A stretch of DNA of 64,000 bases, taken from NCBI RefSeq assembly GCF_947504145.1, contig NZ_CANNGQ010000004.1:434001-498000 (forward strand), read 5' to 3'. How positions within the stretch are numbered: the first letter of the stretch is position 1; each line of letters starts with the position of its first letter. This document shows positions 36,689 to 47,978 of this stretch, piece by piece. The DNA comes from an uncultured Microbulbifer sp. (GTDB lineage: Bacteria; Pseudomonadota; Gammaproteobacteria; Pseudomonadales; Cellvibrionaceae). The notes beneath the pieces are model-generated. The model was given only the letters and a program-made list of their open reading frames with translations, did no database searches and was not told the DNA's origin. The position numbers were made by a program, and so were the translations under genes.

Positions 36689-39600
36689 ATGAGTTTTTTG
36701 CGTACATCCAGGTCTCGCGCGAGACGTCTGGGGGGAAAACCTGTTGGCGCTATTTTCGGTGCCACACTCTCGGCAATACTTTCCACTCTTCTATGCACTA
36801 CTTCCATATCCGCATTGGCAGATAGCGAGAGTTCACTACCTGCGCCGGCCGAAAAAAAGAAGAAAACCTACATCGTTCAGCTGGCAGACAAACCCTTGAT
36901 CGCCTACGAGGGAAATATTCAGGGCCTCGCAGCCACCAAACCATCGCGCAACACCAGACTGGATTTTTCCAGCGGTGCGATAAAAAACTACCGTGCATTT
37001 CTCTCCGAGCGCCGACAGCAGGCGCTGGACGCGATCCCCGGAGCGCGCAAGGTGCACGATTATCAGGTAGCGTTCAACGGTTTCGCCGCGCAGATGACCG
37101 CCAAGCAGGCGGAGTTGCTGCGCGATCGCAAAGATGTGCTCGGTGTTTGGGAGGATCAGCTGATGAAGCCCCAGACCAATTCGACTTACAGCTACCTCGG
37201 GCTCGACAGAACGCCCGGACCCTGGCTGCTGGGAGCCACCGGTGAAGATGTGGTGATCGGCGTGATTGACTCCGGTATTTATCCAGAGCACCCGAGCCTC
37301 GAAAATACTCGCACGCCGAAGCGCGGTCATCGCGGCCGTCGGATTATTTACGACGAGGTGCCGGAAAGTTTTACCGGCACTGGCTGTGAATTTGGCAATA
37401 CCGAATTCAATGCCGCCGACCTCCCGTTTGACTGCAACAACAAACTCGTCAAGGCGCAGGCGTTTTCCGACGGCTTTCTTTCCGTGAACACGCTGGCCGA
37501 CTATGAATTCCTTTCTGCGCGGGATGCAGACGGCCACGGCACCCATACCGCCACCACGGCGGCGGGGAACTACGGTGTTGAAGGCATGATGAACGGCGAA
37601 GCCACCGGCACCCTGAGTGGTGTTGCACCGCGCGCGCGTGTTGCCGTGTACAAGGTGTGTTGGGATGCACCCAACCCCGACGACAGCGGCTGTTTCTCAT
37701 CGGACTCCATGGCGGCCATCGATCAAGCCGTTGCCGACGGTGTGGATGTGATCAACTTCTCCGTAGGCGGTGCCAGCACCCTGTTCAACGGTCCGGATGA
37801 TATTGCCTTCCTGTTTGCCGCCGACGCCGGTGTCTTTGTCGCAACGTCTGCGGGCAACTCCGGCCCGGGCAGTGAAACGATCGGCACACCATCCGGTGTA
37901 CCCTGGATTACTGCCGTCGGTGCCGCCGAAGACAACCAGAGTTTTGGTACCGGTCTTGAAGTGTCGGCACCGTCCGAACTCGCCGGTATTCTGGAAGGCC
38001 TGCAAGGCTCTGGCCCGGTGCAGCTTTCTGATACCGGCGCGATTGCGTCGGACGTGGTGAATGCCGAACCCCTCGACGGATGTACGCCACTCACCAACGC
38101 CGCTGCCATGGAAGGGAAAATTGCGCTGGTGATTCGCGGTGCCTGTGCGTTTAGCGACAAGTACAACCAGGCGGCTGCCGCCGGTGCCCGCGCGATCGTG
38201 GTGTTCAATGACGGCACGGCGCCGGATCGCATCGACCCGATCACTATGTCAGCACCGGACACTACCATCCCCGGGATCATGATCCGTCACCCGGATGGCG
38301 CGGCACTGGCAGCGGCGAGCGATACAGCCGGCAGTCTGAGCCCGGATATTCAGGTTCCTCGCGACAATCGCACCGCCGGTTTTTCTTCCCGCGGCGCCAA
38401 CGCTGGTGCACCAGACATCATCAAGCCCGATATCACTGCACCTGGGGTCGGGATTATTGCCGGCATTTCCCCAGTGGGCAGCGGCGAGACCTTTGGCGCC
38501 CTGAGTGGCACCTCCATGTCCAGCCCGCACATTGCCGGAGTGATGGCATTGCTGAAGCAGGTGCACCCGGACTGGACACCAGCCATGGCACGCTCAGCGC
38601 TGATGACCACCGCGCGTCAGGATATGAAGAAGTCCTTTGGTGATGAAGCGGCGGACCCGTTTGATATCGGCGCTGGCATGGTTCAACCGGCCAATGCCTT
38701 CTTCCCCGGTCTGGTCTATGACGCTGGCCTGCTGGATTACTTTGCCTTCCTGTGCGGTGCAGAACTGCAGCCGACGCTGTTGCCTGCATCGGACTGTGAC
38801 GCCCTGGAAGGTCTGGGCTATTCCACCGATTCGTCGGACCTGAACCTACCATCCATCGGGATCGCCGAACTGGTAGGCAGTCAGACGATTACCCGCCGCG
38901 TGACCAGCGTAGAGAAAGGTACTCGCTGGTACTGGGCCCAAGTGGAAGCGCCGGCGGGAATCGACGTTCAGGTGTCGCCGCGTATTCTGCGCTTGAAAGA
39001 AGGCGAGTCGGCAAGCTACCAGGTAACCTTTACCGCAACTTCGGAAGCGGCCACGGATCAGTGGGCATTTGGTGCACTGAGCTGGTCTCAGGGCTTCCGC
39101 AAAGTACGCAGCCCCATCGCGGTGAAACCGGTAGCGATTTCTGTTGCGTCTTCCATGAGCGCAGCAGGCACTGCGGGCAGCCTGGAGATTCCACTCGCGT
39201 TTGGCTATGACGGTAACTACAGCGCATCCATCAATGGTGTAGCGGAGGGATTGCCTTTCGGTGGTGCCGTTGAAGATGGTGCCGACGACCTCATCTTTTT
39301 TGAGGTGCCCGAGGGAACCAGCTTCAGTCGCGTCGCACTTTTCGATGCGGACGTGGGCGCTGGGGACGGCTCCGACGATCTGGACCTGCAGGTGCTCGGA
39401 CCGGATGTGGCAGGTTTCCCATTAGTCGGGTCCAGCGGCACACCGACGTCTGCGGAGCAGGTGGATATGGTGAACCCGGCACCCGGCCTCTATGCGGTGT
39501 TCGTTGTGGACTACGCATCGGCACCCGGACCGACCCCCTACACCCTGTTTAACTTCAACCTCCAGGGTGACAGTGGCAACACACAACTGGATGGCCCCGC

Positions 39601-39742
39601 CAATGCCACCGTTGGCGGTGATGGAGTCTTGCATCTCGAATGGATGGGGCTGAGTGGCGGCACTCGCGCGCTCGGCATCGTGCAGCACGAGAGTGACTCG
39701 GGTGTAATTGGCACCACGGAAGTGTCTATCAATACGCGTTAA
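36689..39742 (+). CDS. Secreted subtilisin-like serine protease (S8) with PA domain
   Basis: A 1017-residue exported protease. The long N-terminus carries several arginines (SRSRARRLGG), a hydrophobic stretch and a likely signal cleavage near SALA/DSE at about residue 44. A propeptide-like I9 region (KTYIVQLADKPL) follows. The catalytic triad is D194 (VIDSGIYP), H283 (DGHGTHTA) and S609 (GTSMSSPH). A protease-associated domain with a few cysteines is inserted between H283 and S609 (near residues 440-540). The C-terminal 300 residues look like beta-rich fibronectin-type and pre-peptidase-like domains. It degrades extracellular protein for nutrition, by family inference. It is followed by a terminator. 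Confidence 0.93.
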   Translation: MSFLRTSRSRARRLGGKPVGAIFGATLSAILSTLLCTTSISALADSESSLPAPAEKKKKTYIVQLADKPLIAYEGNIQGLAATKPSRNTRLDFSSGAIKNYRAFLSERRQQALDAIPGARKVHDYQVAFNGFAAQMTAKQAELLRDRKDVLGVWEDQLMKPQTNSTYSYLGLDRTPGPWLLGATGEDVVIGVIDSGIYPEHPSLENTRTPKRGHRGRRIIYDEVPESFTGTGCEFGNTEFNAADLPFDCNNKLVKAQAFSDGFLSVNTLADYEFLSARDADGHGTHTATTAAGNYGVEGMMNGEATGTLSGVAPRARVAVYKVCWDAPNPDDSGCFSSDSMAAIDQAVADGVDVINFSVGGASTLFNGPDDIAFLFAADAGVFVATSAGNSGPGSETIGTPSGVPWITAVGAAEDNQSFGTGLEVSAPSELAGILEGLQGSGPVQLSDTGAIASDVVNAEPLDGCTPLTNAAAMEGKIALVIRGACAFSDKYNQAAAAGARAIVVFNDGTAPDRIDPITMSAPDTTIPGIMIRHPDGAALAAASDTAGSLSPDIQVPRDNRTAGFSSRGANAGAPDIIKPDITAPGVGIIAGISPVGSGETFGALSGTSMSSPHIAGVMALLKQVHPDWTPAMARSALMTTARQDMKKSFGDEAADPFDIGAGMVQPANAFFPGLVYDAGLLDYFAFLCGAELQPTLLPASDCDALEGLGYSTDSSDLNLPSIGIAELVGSQTITRRVTSVEKGTRWYWAQVEAPAGIDVQVSPRILRLKEGESASYQVTFTATSEAATDQWAFGALSWSQGFRKVRSPIAVKPVAISVASSMSAAGTAGSLEIPLAFGYDGNYSASINGVAEGLPFGGAVEDGADDLIFFEVPEGTSFSRVALFDADVGAGDGSDDLDLQVLGPDVAGFPLVGSSGTPTSAEQVDMVNPAPGLYAVFVVDYASAPGPTPYTLFNFNLQGDSGNTQLDGPANATVGGDGVLHLEWMGLSGGTRALGIVQHESDSGVIGTTEVSINTR

Positions 39743-39766
39743 TCTCCGCAAATATTGAGTTCGCTA

Positions 39767-39798
39767 AGCCCGGTGGCGTTTCGCTACCGGGCTTTTTT
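39767..39798 (+). terminator. Intrinsic terminator of the subtilase gene
   Basis: AGCCCGGT at 39767-39774 pairs with ACCGGGCT at 39786-39793, and the stem is followed by a run of T up to 39798. It lies 25 bases after the subtilase stop. Confidence 0.9.
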
Positions 39799-39942
39799 GT
39801 TGCCGTATTCGCTATGGTTAACTGGTTGGTGGATCGATGGTTTCACACATTCTGTTTTTGCTTGTATTCCACGCATCAGATACCAACAATGGCGCCCCGA
39901 AATACATTCTCAGCAATACCTCAGTCAATCTGGAGCCGGACC

Positions 39943-41121
39943 GTGCAACAACTCATCCTGAACCCCCGCGCCGAGCGGCGCCTCAAGCTCGGCCACCTGT
40001 GGATTTACAGCAACGAGGTGGATACCGGCCGCAGTCCGCTCAAAGGTATCGAGCCCGGTAGCCAGTGCGAAATTCTCGACAGCAAAGGGAAAAGCCTGGG
40101 CTACGCGCTGACCAATCCCAACCAGCTTATTTGCGCCCGCCTGGTATCGCGCAAGAGTCCATTCACCACCAAGATGCTGAAGCGCAGGCTGGAATCGGCA
40201 CTGGCACTGCGCGAGCGCTACTTTCCCCACCCCAGTTACCGGATGGTGTATGGCGATTCGGATGGGCTGCCCGGTCTGGTGGTAGATCGTTTCGGCGACT
40301 ATCTGGTGGTACAGATCAGCAGCTGGGGCATGGAAAACCTGGTACAGGAAATCGTCGATACGCTGATCGCACTGGTACAACCCGCCGGTGTTCTGCTGCG
40401 CAACGACCACCAGGGCCGCAAGGTGGAAGAACTTCCAGAAGTGTGCGAAGTCGCCCACGGTGAGGTTCCGCAGATGGCGCCCTTTCAAGAGAACGGCGTG
40501 GCACTGCTGGCGCCGGTTTACGAGGGACAGAAAACCGGTTGGTTCTACGATCACCGGGACAATCGCGCACGCCTGAATCAATGGGTCAAAGGTCACAAGG
40601 TGCTGGATCTGTTCTCCTATGCCGGCGGCTGGGGTGTGCAAGCACTCGCTCACGGAGCCAGTGAGGTGACCTGCGTGGATGCCTCCGCACAAGCGCTGGA
40701 CTGGTGCGAGGAGAATGCCGCACTGAATAACCGTCAGAGTGACCTGGTTACTATTCAGGGCAAGGCGGTCGATGCGATGAAAGAATTGATCGCTGAGGGA
40801 CACCGGTACGACGCCATCGTGCTGGACCCACCGGCGTTTATCAAACGGCGCAAAGACCAGAAATCTGGCGAGTCAGCCTACCGCCATATCAACGAACTGG
40901 CATTGCGCCTGTTAGAGAAAAACGGCCTGTTAGTAAGTGCTTCCTGCTCCATGCACCTGGAATCAGATACTCTGCTGGAGATCTTGCGCGGTGCGGGTCG
41001 GCACCTGGAAAAACCCATCAGCATCATCGGCAGTGGCGGCCAGGGTGCGGATCACCCTATTCACCCGGCGATACCGGAAACCCGTTATTTGAAGGCGCAC
41101 TTTGTGCACCTCAGTGCGTAA
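39943..41121 (+). CDS. RlmI-like class I SAM-dependent rRNA methyltransferase
   Basis: A 392-residue protein with an N-terminal PUA domain (ILNPRAERRLKLGHLWIYSNEVD) and a SAM-dependent methyltransferase core: KVLDLFSYAGGWGVQALAHGA, VTCVDASAQALDW, YDAIVLDPPAFIKRRKD, and a cysteine-bearing VSASCSMHLE. This is the domain plan of RlmI (23S m5C1962), but family members differ in target, so the exact site is uncertain. The GTG at 39943 has GGAG seven bases upstream and gives the normal length; reading from an upstream ATG was rejected. It ends at a strong bidirectional terminator. Confidence 0.9.
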   Translation: MQQLILNPRAERRLKLGHLWIYSNEVDTGRSPLKGIEPGSQCEILDSKGKSLGYALTNPNQLICARLVSRKSPFTTKMLKRRLESALALRERYFPHPSYRMVYGDSDGLPGLVVDRFGDYLVVQISSWGMENLVQEIVDTLIALVQPAGVLLRNDHQGRKVEELPEVCEVAHGEVPQMAPFQENGVALLAPVYEGQKTGWFYDHRDNRARLNQWVKGHKVLDLFSYAGGWGVQALAHGASEVTCVDASAQALDWCEENAALNNRQSDLVTIQGKAVDAMKELIAEGHRYDAIVLDPPAFIKRRKDQKSGESAYRHINELALRLLEKNGLLVSASCSMHLESDTLLEILRGAGRHLEKPISIIGSGGQGADHPIHPAIPETRYLKAHFVHLSA

Positions 41122-41129
41122 ACCGGCAT

Positions 41130-41158
41130 AAAAAACCCGGCAAATTGCCGGGTTTTTT
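41130..41158. terminator. Bidirectional terminator between the methyltransferase and the TonB receptor
   Basis: Fourteen-base perfect arms, AAAAAACCCGGCAA at 41130-41143 and its complement at 41145-41158, with A- and T-runs on both ends. The converging stops are at 41121 and 41168. Confidence 0.92.
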
Positions 41159-41167
41159 ATGTGCTTC

Positions 41168-43351
41168 TTAGAAGCGGTAAGTCACGCCCACAGACGCCGT
41201 GCGCGGTCGATTGGCTCGGGCGCCGTCCGGCGCGCGGTTGATAATGGCCTGCTCGTCCAGAAGATTATCCACTTTCAGATAGCCAGCGAGATCGCCGCTG
41301 AAATCGTAGTGGGCGGCGGCATCCATTACCCACAGGGAGTCGGTACGGCTGAACAGATCGGGGGCACCGCGGTTGCAACTGTTATCCACACACATGTCGT
41401 CCTGATAGGCGGCAGTGAGATTGACGCGCCACTCGGCGCCACTGTCAATTCCAGTGGTTACCGCAAAGACGCTCTCAGGCAAATAGGCAAAATTGTCGCC
41501 TTTCGCCAGGCCATCCACGCCGCCGGAACTGACAAACTCGAGGCTGTCTTTACTGATTTCCGCATCCGTGTAGGTGTAGCTTGCCTGCAATGGAATCAGC
41601 CAGCCGTTGGCCAGTGCCCACTGGCCGGCAAGCGTTGCTTCCAACCCCTGAATTTCAGATTCTCCCAGTGCGTAGCTGCCACTGTCGTCACCATTGGCAC
41701 AGGGAACAGCAACGGAGCAGTTCTGCACGGTGCTTTCGTAGTCGCTGTAGAAGCCAATCAGTTCCAGTTGCAGGTCGCCGTTGTCGAAGCGCACACCACC
41801 TTCGTAGTTGGTGGAAAGATCGCCGGCTTCGCCATCGGAAGATCCGCTGCCGGGAGGCGCAAAGCCGCGGTGCACACCGGCGAGCAGGGTAATTGATTCA
41901 CTGATCGTATAGGTGGCGCCCAGACCGGGCAGCCACTCACTCAGCGAGTTGCCGCGATTGCTGCCTTTTTCGGTACGATCTACATCGTTGTAGCGCTGCT
42001 GACGGGTTTCCATATCCTCGTAACGCAGGGTGGCGGTCAGTGCCAGGGCGTCGGAGAACTGGATCTGGTCGTATACAAACAGGGATGTGGCATCGGCTTC
42101 GCCAATGCGGTTGTCACTGGAACCGGGATCACTGATGCCCTGAAACACCAGTTCGCCGTCGATCTGGCTGTAGTTCTCTACCGGCTGGAAGCGGTCGATT
42201 TCGTCGTAGTGGCTGCGCACACCGAATTCCAGATCGTGATCGATGGTGCCGGTCTGAAATTGCCAGTTAGCGCTTACTTGCACGCCGCGCGAGACATAGT
42301 TGCGATCGTTGTGCTTGATACCAAAGTCATGGTCCACGGTGCCGTCGAGGATACCCTGGGCATTCGCATCACCGTCGTTGGCATCGGCAATCAGCCCACC
42401 GAGACTTACCTTGAACCAGTCGCGTTTGAACTTGTTGTAGTAGGCCTGTGTGTTCAGGCTAAAACTGTCACTCAGCGCAATGCTGTGGTTCAACTGAACG
42501 GTGCTGTGGCGATTCTCCATTTCATCCAGCGCGCTGATGCCGTATCGACGGTTCGGGTCTGCCGCGAAATCAGCATCGGTGAGCCCGAGGTAGCTCATAC
42601 CGGATTCTTCTTCGGAGTACTGCAGTTTGATATCCAGCTGCTGTGGGTACTTGGTGCCTTCCGGAGAGTTCACTCGTCCCTTTACCAGATAGTCTTCCTT
42701 GGCAATATCTGCACTGCCGGCGCGGTCGATATCACGGAAGCCGTCCGCTTGCTGTTGGTGCGTTTCCACCAACCAGCCCATCGTTTCGGTGCTGTCGCCA
42801 TAGTAGGTGTGCAGGCGGTTTTCGCCGTACTGACCGGCCTCGAGCTGTACGCTACCAGCGGTAGTTTCCGGGATCGGGGTACTGATCATGTTCACTGCAC
42901 CGCCGACCGTAAACGGGCCGTATTTCAGGGTCGCCGGGCCTTTCAGCACTTCGATACTGTTCAGGCGGCCGGCGGTGGGGAAATAGTAGGCTTCCGGCGC
43001 GGAATAAGGTGCCGGGGCAACCAGTACACCGTCCTCCATCAAAGATATCTTGCCTGAACGGCCGCCGTCTGCACCGCGAATACCGATGTTGGGACGCAGC
43101 CCGTAACCATCCTCTTCACGCAGATACACACCGGGGACCGCGCGCATCATCCGGTTGATGTCGACAAACTCAAACTTCTCCAGATCTTCAGCACTGACCA
43201 GATGTGCAGAACCCGGCAATTTGCGGATTTCCTCGCTATTACCCAGCACCGAGATGGTCTCCAGTGACTCTGCTTTGTCGGCGGCGACGGCGTTGCCGCT
43301 CAGGCCGGCGATCAACGCCAGGGAAAGTGGAGTGAGGTGAAAACGGGCCAT
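41168..43351 (-). CDS. FecA-like TonB-dependent outer-membrane receptor
   Basis: A 727-residue outer-membrane receptor with a signal peptide (residues 1-23, ending AVA), a plug domain at about 40-160 (SVLGNSEEIRKLPGSAHLV, RMMRAVPGVYLREEDGYGLRPNIGIRG, IEVLKGPATLKYG, GGAVNMIST), and a 22-strand beta barrel ending in an aromatic residue (VGVTYRF). The sequence fits FecA-type iron receptors (ferric citrate or siderophore). No N-terminal signalling domain is present, so it is not a surface-signalling receptor. A Fur-box-like site lies just upstream, consistent with iron control. The ligand is unknown. Confidence 0.9.
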   Translation of the reverse strand: MARFHLTPLSLALIAGLSGNAVAADKAESLETISVLGNSEEIRKLPGSAHLVSAEDLEKFEFVDINRMMRAVPGVYLREEDGYGLRPNIGIRGADGGRSGKISLMEDGVLVAPAPYSAPEAYYFPTAGRLNSIEVLKGPATLKYGPFTVGGAVNMISTPIPETTAGSVQLEAGQYGENRLHTYYGDSTETMGWLVETHQQQADGFRDIDRAGSADIAKEDYLVKGRVNSPEGTKYPQQLDIKLQYSEEESGMSYLGLTDADFAADPNRRYGISALDEMENRHSTVQLNHSIALSDSFSLNTQAYYNKFKRDWFKVSLGGLIADANDGDANAQGILDGTVDHDFGIKHNDRNYVSRGVQVSANWQFQTGTIDHDLEFGVRSHYDEIDRFQPVENYSQIDGELVFQGISDPGSSDNRIGEADATSLFVYDQIQFSDALALTATLRYEDMETRQQRYNDVDRTEKGSNRGNSLSEWLPGLGATYTISESITLLAGVHRGFAPPGSGSSDGEAGDLSTNYEGGVRFDNGDLQLELIGFYSDYESTVQNCSVAVPCANGDDSGSYALGESEIQGLEATLAGQWALANGWLIPLQASYTYTDAEISKDSLEFVSSGGVDGLAKGDNFAYLPESVFAVTTGIDSGAEWRVNLTAAYQDDMCVDNSCNRGAPDLFSRTDSLWVMDAAAHYDFSGDLAGYLKVDNLLDEQAIINRAPDGARANRPRTASVGVTYRF

Positions 43352-43386
43352 TGGCTCTCCTTAGTCCAATCCTATAATTAATATTT

Positions 43387-43405
43387 GTAATGAGAACGAT
43401 TGTAT
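43387..43405 (-). promoter_or_regulatory. Fur-box-like operator upstream of the TonB receptor
   Basis: GTAATGAGAACGATTGTAT resembles the Fur consensus built from GATAAT units: 12 of 17 aligned bases match, including TAATGA and ATT. It lies 36-54 bases before the receptor start in an AT-rich stretch, where the promoter should be. Confidence 0.6.
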
Positions 43406-43605
43406 TTTATTTAGCGTTCTTTGTCAGTAAATGACTGGACTTTTAGTTGTACGTATGTACAAGAAATAATTATCGAGAGGTTTTGATTTCTGCGGCAACT
43501 AGCCTCACCAGTGTCTGTCTTGGTCTTCTCGCGGTACGGTTTGAGATGACATCGGCCGAGCCTACTATGGGCCGTTACATCCGTTGTCATTCGGAGCCTA
43601 GAACT

Positions 43606-44073
43606 ATGCTGAGACCGCTTCAGGAATCCGACATTGAACGCCTTTCTCAACTCTGGCTGCACCTGGCCTGCAGCAGCCATCCCAGCTTGCCGGTACGATT
43701 CTGGATGGGACAGGCCAAGGACCTCCGCCGTCAGCTCACGGCACAGCTCCGTGCCCGTGGGGCAAATCCCTCAGGTGAGAACCACTGGGTCTATACGCGG
43801 CCGGGCAGTGACTTTGCGGAGGGACTGGTGACCATCAGCGACAATTTGCGGGTGGAGACGATTTTCGTTTCCCCTGGGGAGCAGGGTCGCGGTGTGGGTA
43901 GCGAGCTAATGGAGCAGGCTAAATTCGGCCGTATCCAGCTTGAGACCTGTGTACTGGAAGAGAACCTGCGCGGGCGCTATTTCCTGCAGCAGCACGGGTT
44001 TTCGGAGAGCGAACGCACCTTCAATCAGGCAGCGAATCAGGATGAGATTGTAATGAACTGCCGGGTAGCCTGA
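43606..44073 (+). CDS. GNAT family N-acetyltransferase
   Basis: A 155-residue acetyltransferase starting MLRPLQESDIERLSQLW. The acetyl-CoA-binding motif appears as VSPGEQGRGVGSELME (Q/RxxGxG/A loop), followed by a C-terminal RYFLQQHGFSE block typical of GNAT proteins. The substrate is unknown. The ATG at 43606 has a GGAG site about nine bases upstream; an earlier start would add an untypical 53 residues. It is divergent from the TonB receptor and ends near gyrB's terminator. Confidence 0.82.
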   Translation: MLRPLQESDIERLSQLWLHLACSSHPSLPVRFWMGQAKDLRRQLTAQLRARGANPSGENHWVYTRPGSDFAEGLVTISDNLRVETIFVSPGEQGRGVGSELMEQAKFGRIQLETCVLEENLRGRYFLQQHGFSESERTFNQAANQDEIVMNCRVA

Positions 44074-44147
44074 TTGCTGGCTGCAAGATTAATATTGGCC
44101 AGGAAGAAATAGACGTAAAAATCTGTATTCGATCGCACCTGTAAAAA

Positions 44148-44174
44148 AGCCCGGGACGCGTCGCGTCCCGGGCT
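44148..44174. terminator. Intrinsic terminator between the GNAT gene and gyrB
   Basis: AGCCCGGGACGCG at 44148-44160 pairs with its 13-base reverse complement at 44162-44174. On the minus strand the stem is followed by TTTTTT, so it mainly ends gyrB. On the plus strand it could also end the GNAT transcript. Confidence 0.88.
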
Positions 44175-44200
44175 GTTTCTAGTGCAATGTTATTGCCAAA

Positions 44201-46633
<2,433 letters not shown>

Positions 46634-46725
46634 TTAACGCCGACTGTCGCCTGGCCTTATTCTCTGAGTTTTGAATTCTTTCCGGCACTACGCCCAGCGC
46701 CTGGCTGGTTGTCAGGCCTCGGCGG

Positions 46726-47832
46726 CTATTGCTCAATAGCCACTGGGCTCACAGTGCCATGTTCCACGTGGAACAATCTTGGCTCACTCCACGGATGTGG
46801 TAGCTGTAACCACGGACGAGCCGTCATCTGATGATCTATACCAGTAACCAGTACCTGACTGGCACAATCGCTGACCCAGCGCGCAAACTGCTCCTGGTTA
46901 CCCTCGTCCAGCTCAGACGGAAGATCGTCTACCAGAAAGATGGGACGCTGCCGCTGTGCTTCAGCCACCGCCGCCGCCATCGCGGTACGTAACGCACATA
47001 CCGCCATTTTCTGCTGCCCACGTGATAAAACCGCGTGGGCAGGCTGCCCGTGTATCACGAACCGTATATCCGCTCTATGCGGGCCAACACGGGTAAAGCC
47101 CTGTGCGACATCGGCTTCCAGCGCTGTCTGAAGGGCTTCAGCAAGACTAGATTCCTTTTTCCAACCGCTGCGATAGTGGATATCGAGCGCACCAAATACC
47201 GCCTCAGGTAACTCTTGCAACCGAGCCTTGAAAAGACCGTATAGCCGCTCAAATACCTTCCTACGAAGCGTATCGACTATCTGGCCGCTGGCTGCCAACT
47301 GCTGATCCCACGGCAACAGTAAATTAGGGTCGATTTTACCACGACGGAGCAGTGCATTGCGCTGCTTCAATGCACCTTGATAGGCCTTCCAGTGCGTGCT
47401 GTAGGAATGTTCCACGTGGAACACGGTCCAGTCCAGCAGCTGTCGCCTGATACCAGGTCCGCCATCCAGCGCAGCAAAGCTTTCGCTGTTAATCACCTGC
47501 AGTGGCAAGCAGGATGCCAGTTGAGAGCTACTTTCAGCGGGCGACTGGTTGATACGAATACGCCCCTGACCGTCACGGCGCTTCTCCACCCCGAGCGTGT
47601 TGCCGCCCTCAAGCCGCGCGAACGCAGTCAGCGCTTCCTGTTCATACTGAATCACGGTCTGGCTTTGCCGAGAGCGGAAGGATCGCCCGGTACCCAGCAT
47701 GTGTACCGCCTCCAGCAATGAGGTTTTACCACTGCCATTCGCACCGCAGAATAAATTCACTGCCGGCGCCAACTGAAGGTCCGCGCTCGATATATTGCGA
47801 AAACTGGCGAGGGCCAGCCTGGTCACAGCCAT
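46726..47832 (-). CDS. recF: DNA replication and repair protein RecF
   Basis: A 368-residue SMC-like ATPase with Walker A GANGSGKTSLLEAVH near residue 30, ABC signature LSRGQQKM, and Walker B PIFLVDDLPSELD. RecF with RecO and RecR loads RecA at gaps. The ATG at 47832 has a GGTGGA site; a start at 47880 was rejected as untypical. Uniquely, it contains two perfect parS palindromes, translated as FHVEH at two places. It lies downstream of dnaN after a terminator-like hairpin, with gyrB after it. Confidence 0.95.
   Translation of the reverse strand: MAVTRLALASFRNISSADLQLAPAVNLFCGANGSGKTSLLEAVHMLGTGRSFRSRQSQTVIQYEQEALTAFARLEGGNTLGVEKRRDGQGRIRINQSPAESSSQLASCLPLQVINSESFAALDGGPGIRRQLLDWTVFHVEHSYSTHWKAYQGALKQRNALLRRGKIDPNLLLPWDQQLAASGQIVDTLRRKVFERLYGLFKARLQELPEAVFGALDIHYRSGWKKESSLAEALQTALEADVAQGFTRVGPHRADIRFVIHGQPAHAVLSRGQQKMAVCALRTAMAAAVAEAQRQRPIFLVDDLPSELDEGNQEQFARWVSDCASQVLVTGIDHQMTARPWLQLPHPWSEPRLFHVEHGTVSPVAIEQ
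46760..46775. promoter_or_regulatory. parS site 1 (inside recF)
   Basis: The 16-base palindrome TGTTCCACGTGGAACA is identical to the ParB-binding site used in Pseudomonas. It lies near the 3' end of recF and encodes LFHVEHG-like residues there. Confidence 0.92.
47408..47423. promoter_or_regulatory. parS site 2 (inside recF)
   Basis: A second copy of the same 16-base palindrome lies 648 bases from site 1. It is translated as FHVEH within VFHVEHSYS of RecF. Confidence 0.92.
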
Positions 47833-47866
47833 AGAGATCCACCGGCAAAAACCGCATACCCCATAC

Positions 47867-47899
47867 GAAAAGACCGCCACCCTTCCGAGGTAGCGGTCT
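47867..47899 (-). terminator. Terminator-like hairpin between dnaN and recF
   Basis: AGACCGCCACC at 47871-47881 pairs with GGTAGCGGTCT at 47889-47899 (one mismatch) around a seven-base loop. On the minus strand the stem is followed by TTTT. It may reduce read-through from dnaN into recF or act as an attenuator. Confidence 0.6.
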
Positions 47900-47978
47900 C
47901 AACGAGGCCAAACAGGCCGTTAACGTAGCAAATCAAGATACGAAATCCCGTTGCCAATCCCCACAAACAGGCGAGCCA

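Noticed and set aside
36451-36825. A 124-codon frame with a GTG start and GGGA site before the subtilase
   Set aside because: It overlaps the subtilase signal region in another frame and its sequence looks non-protein-like.
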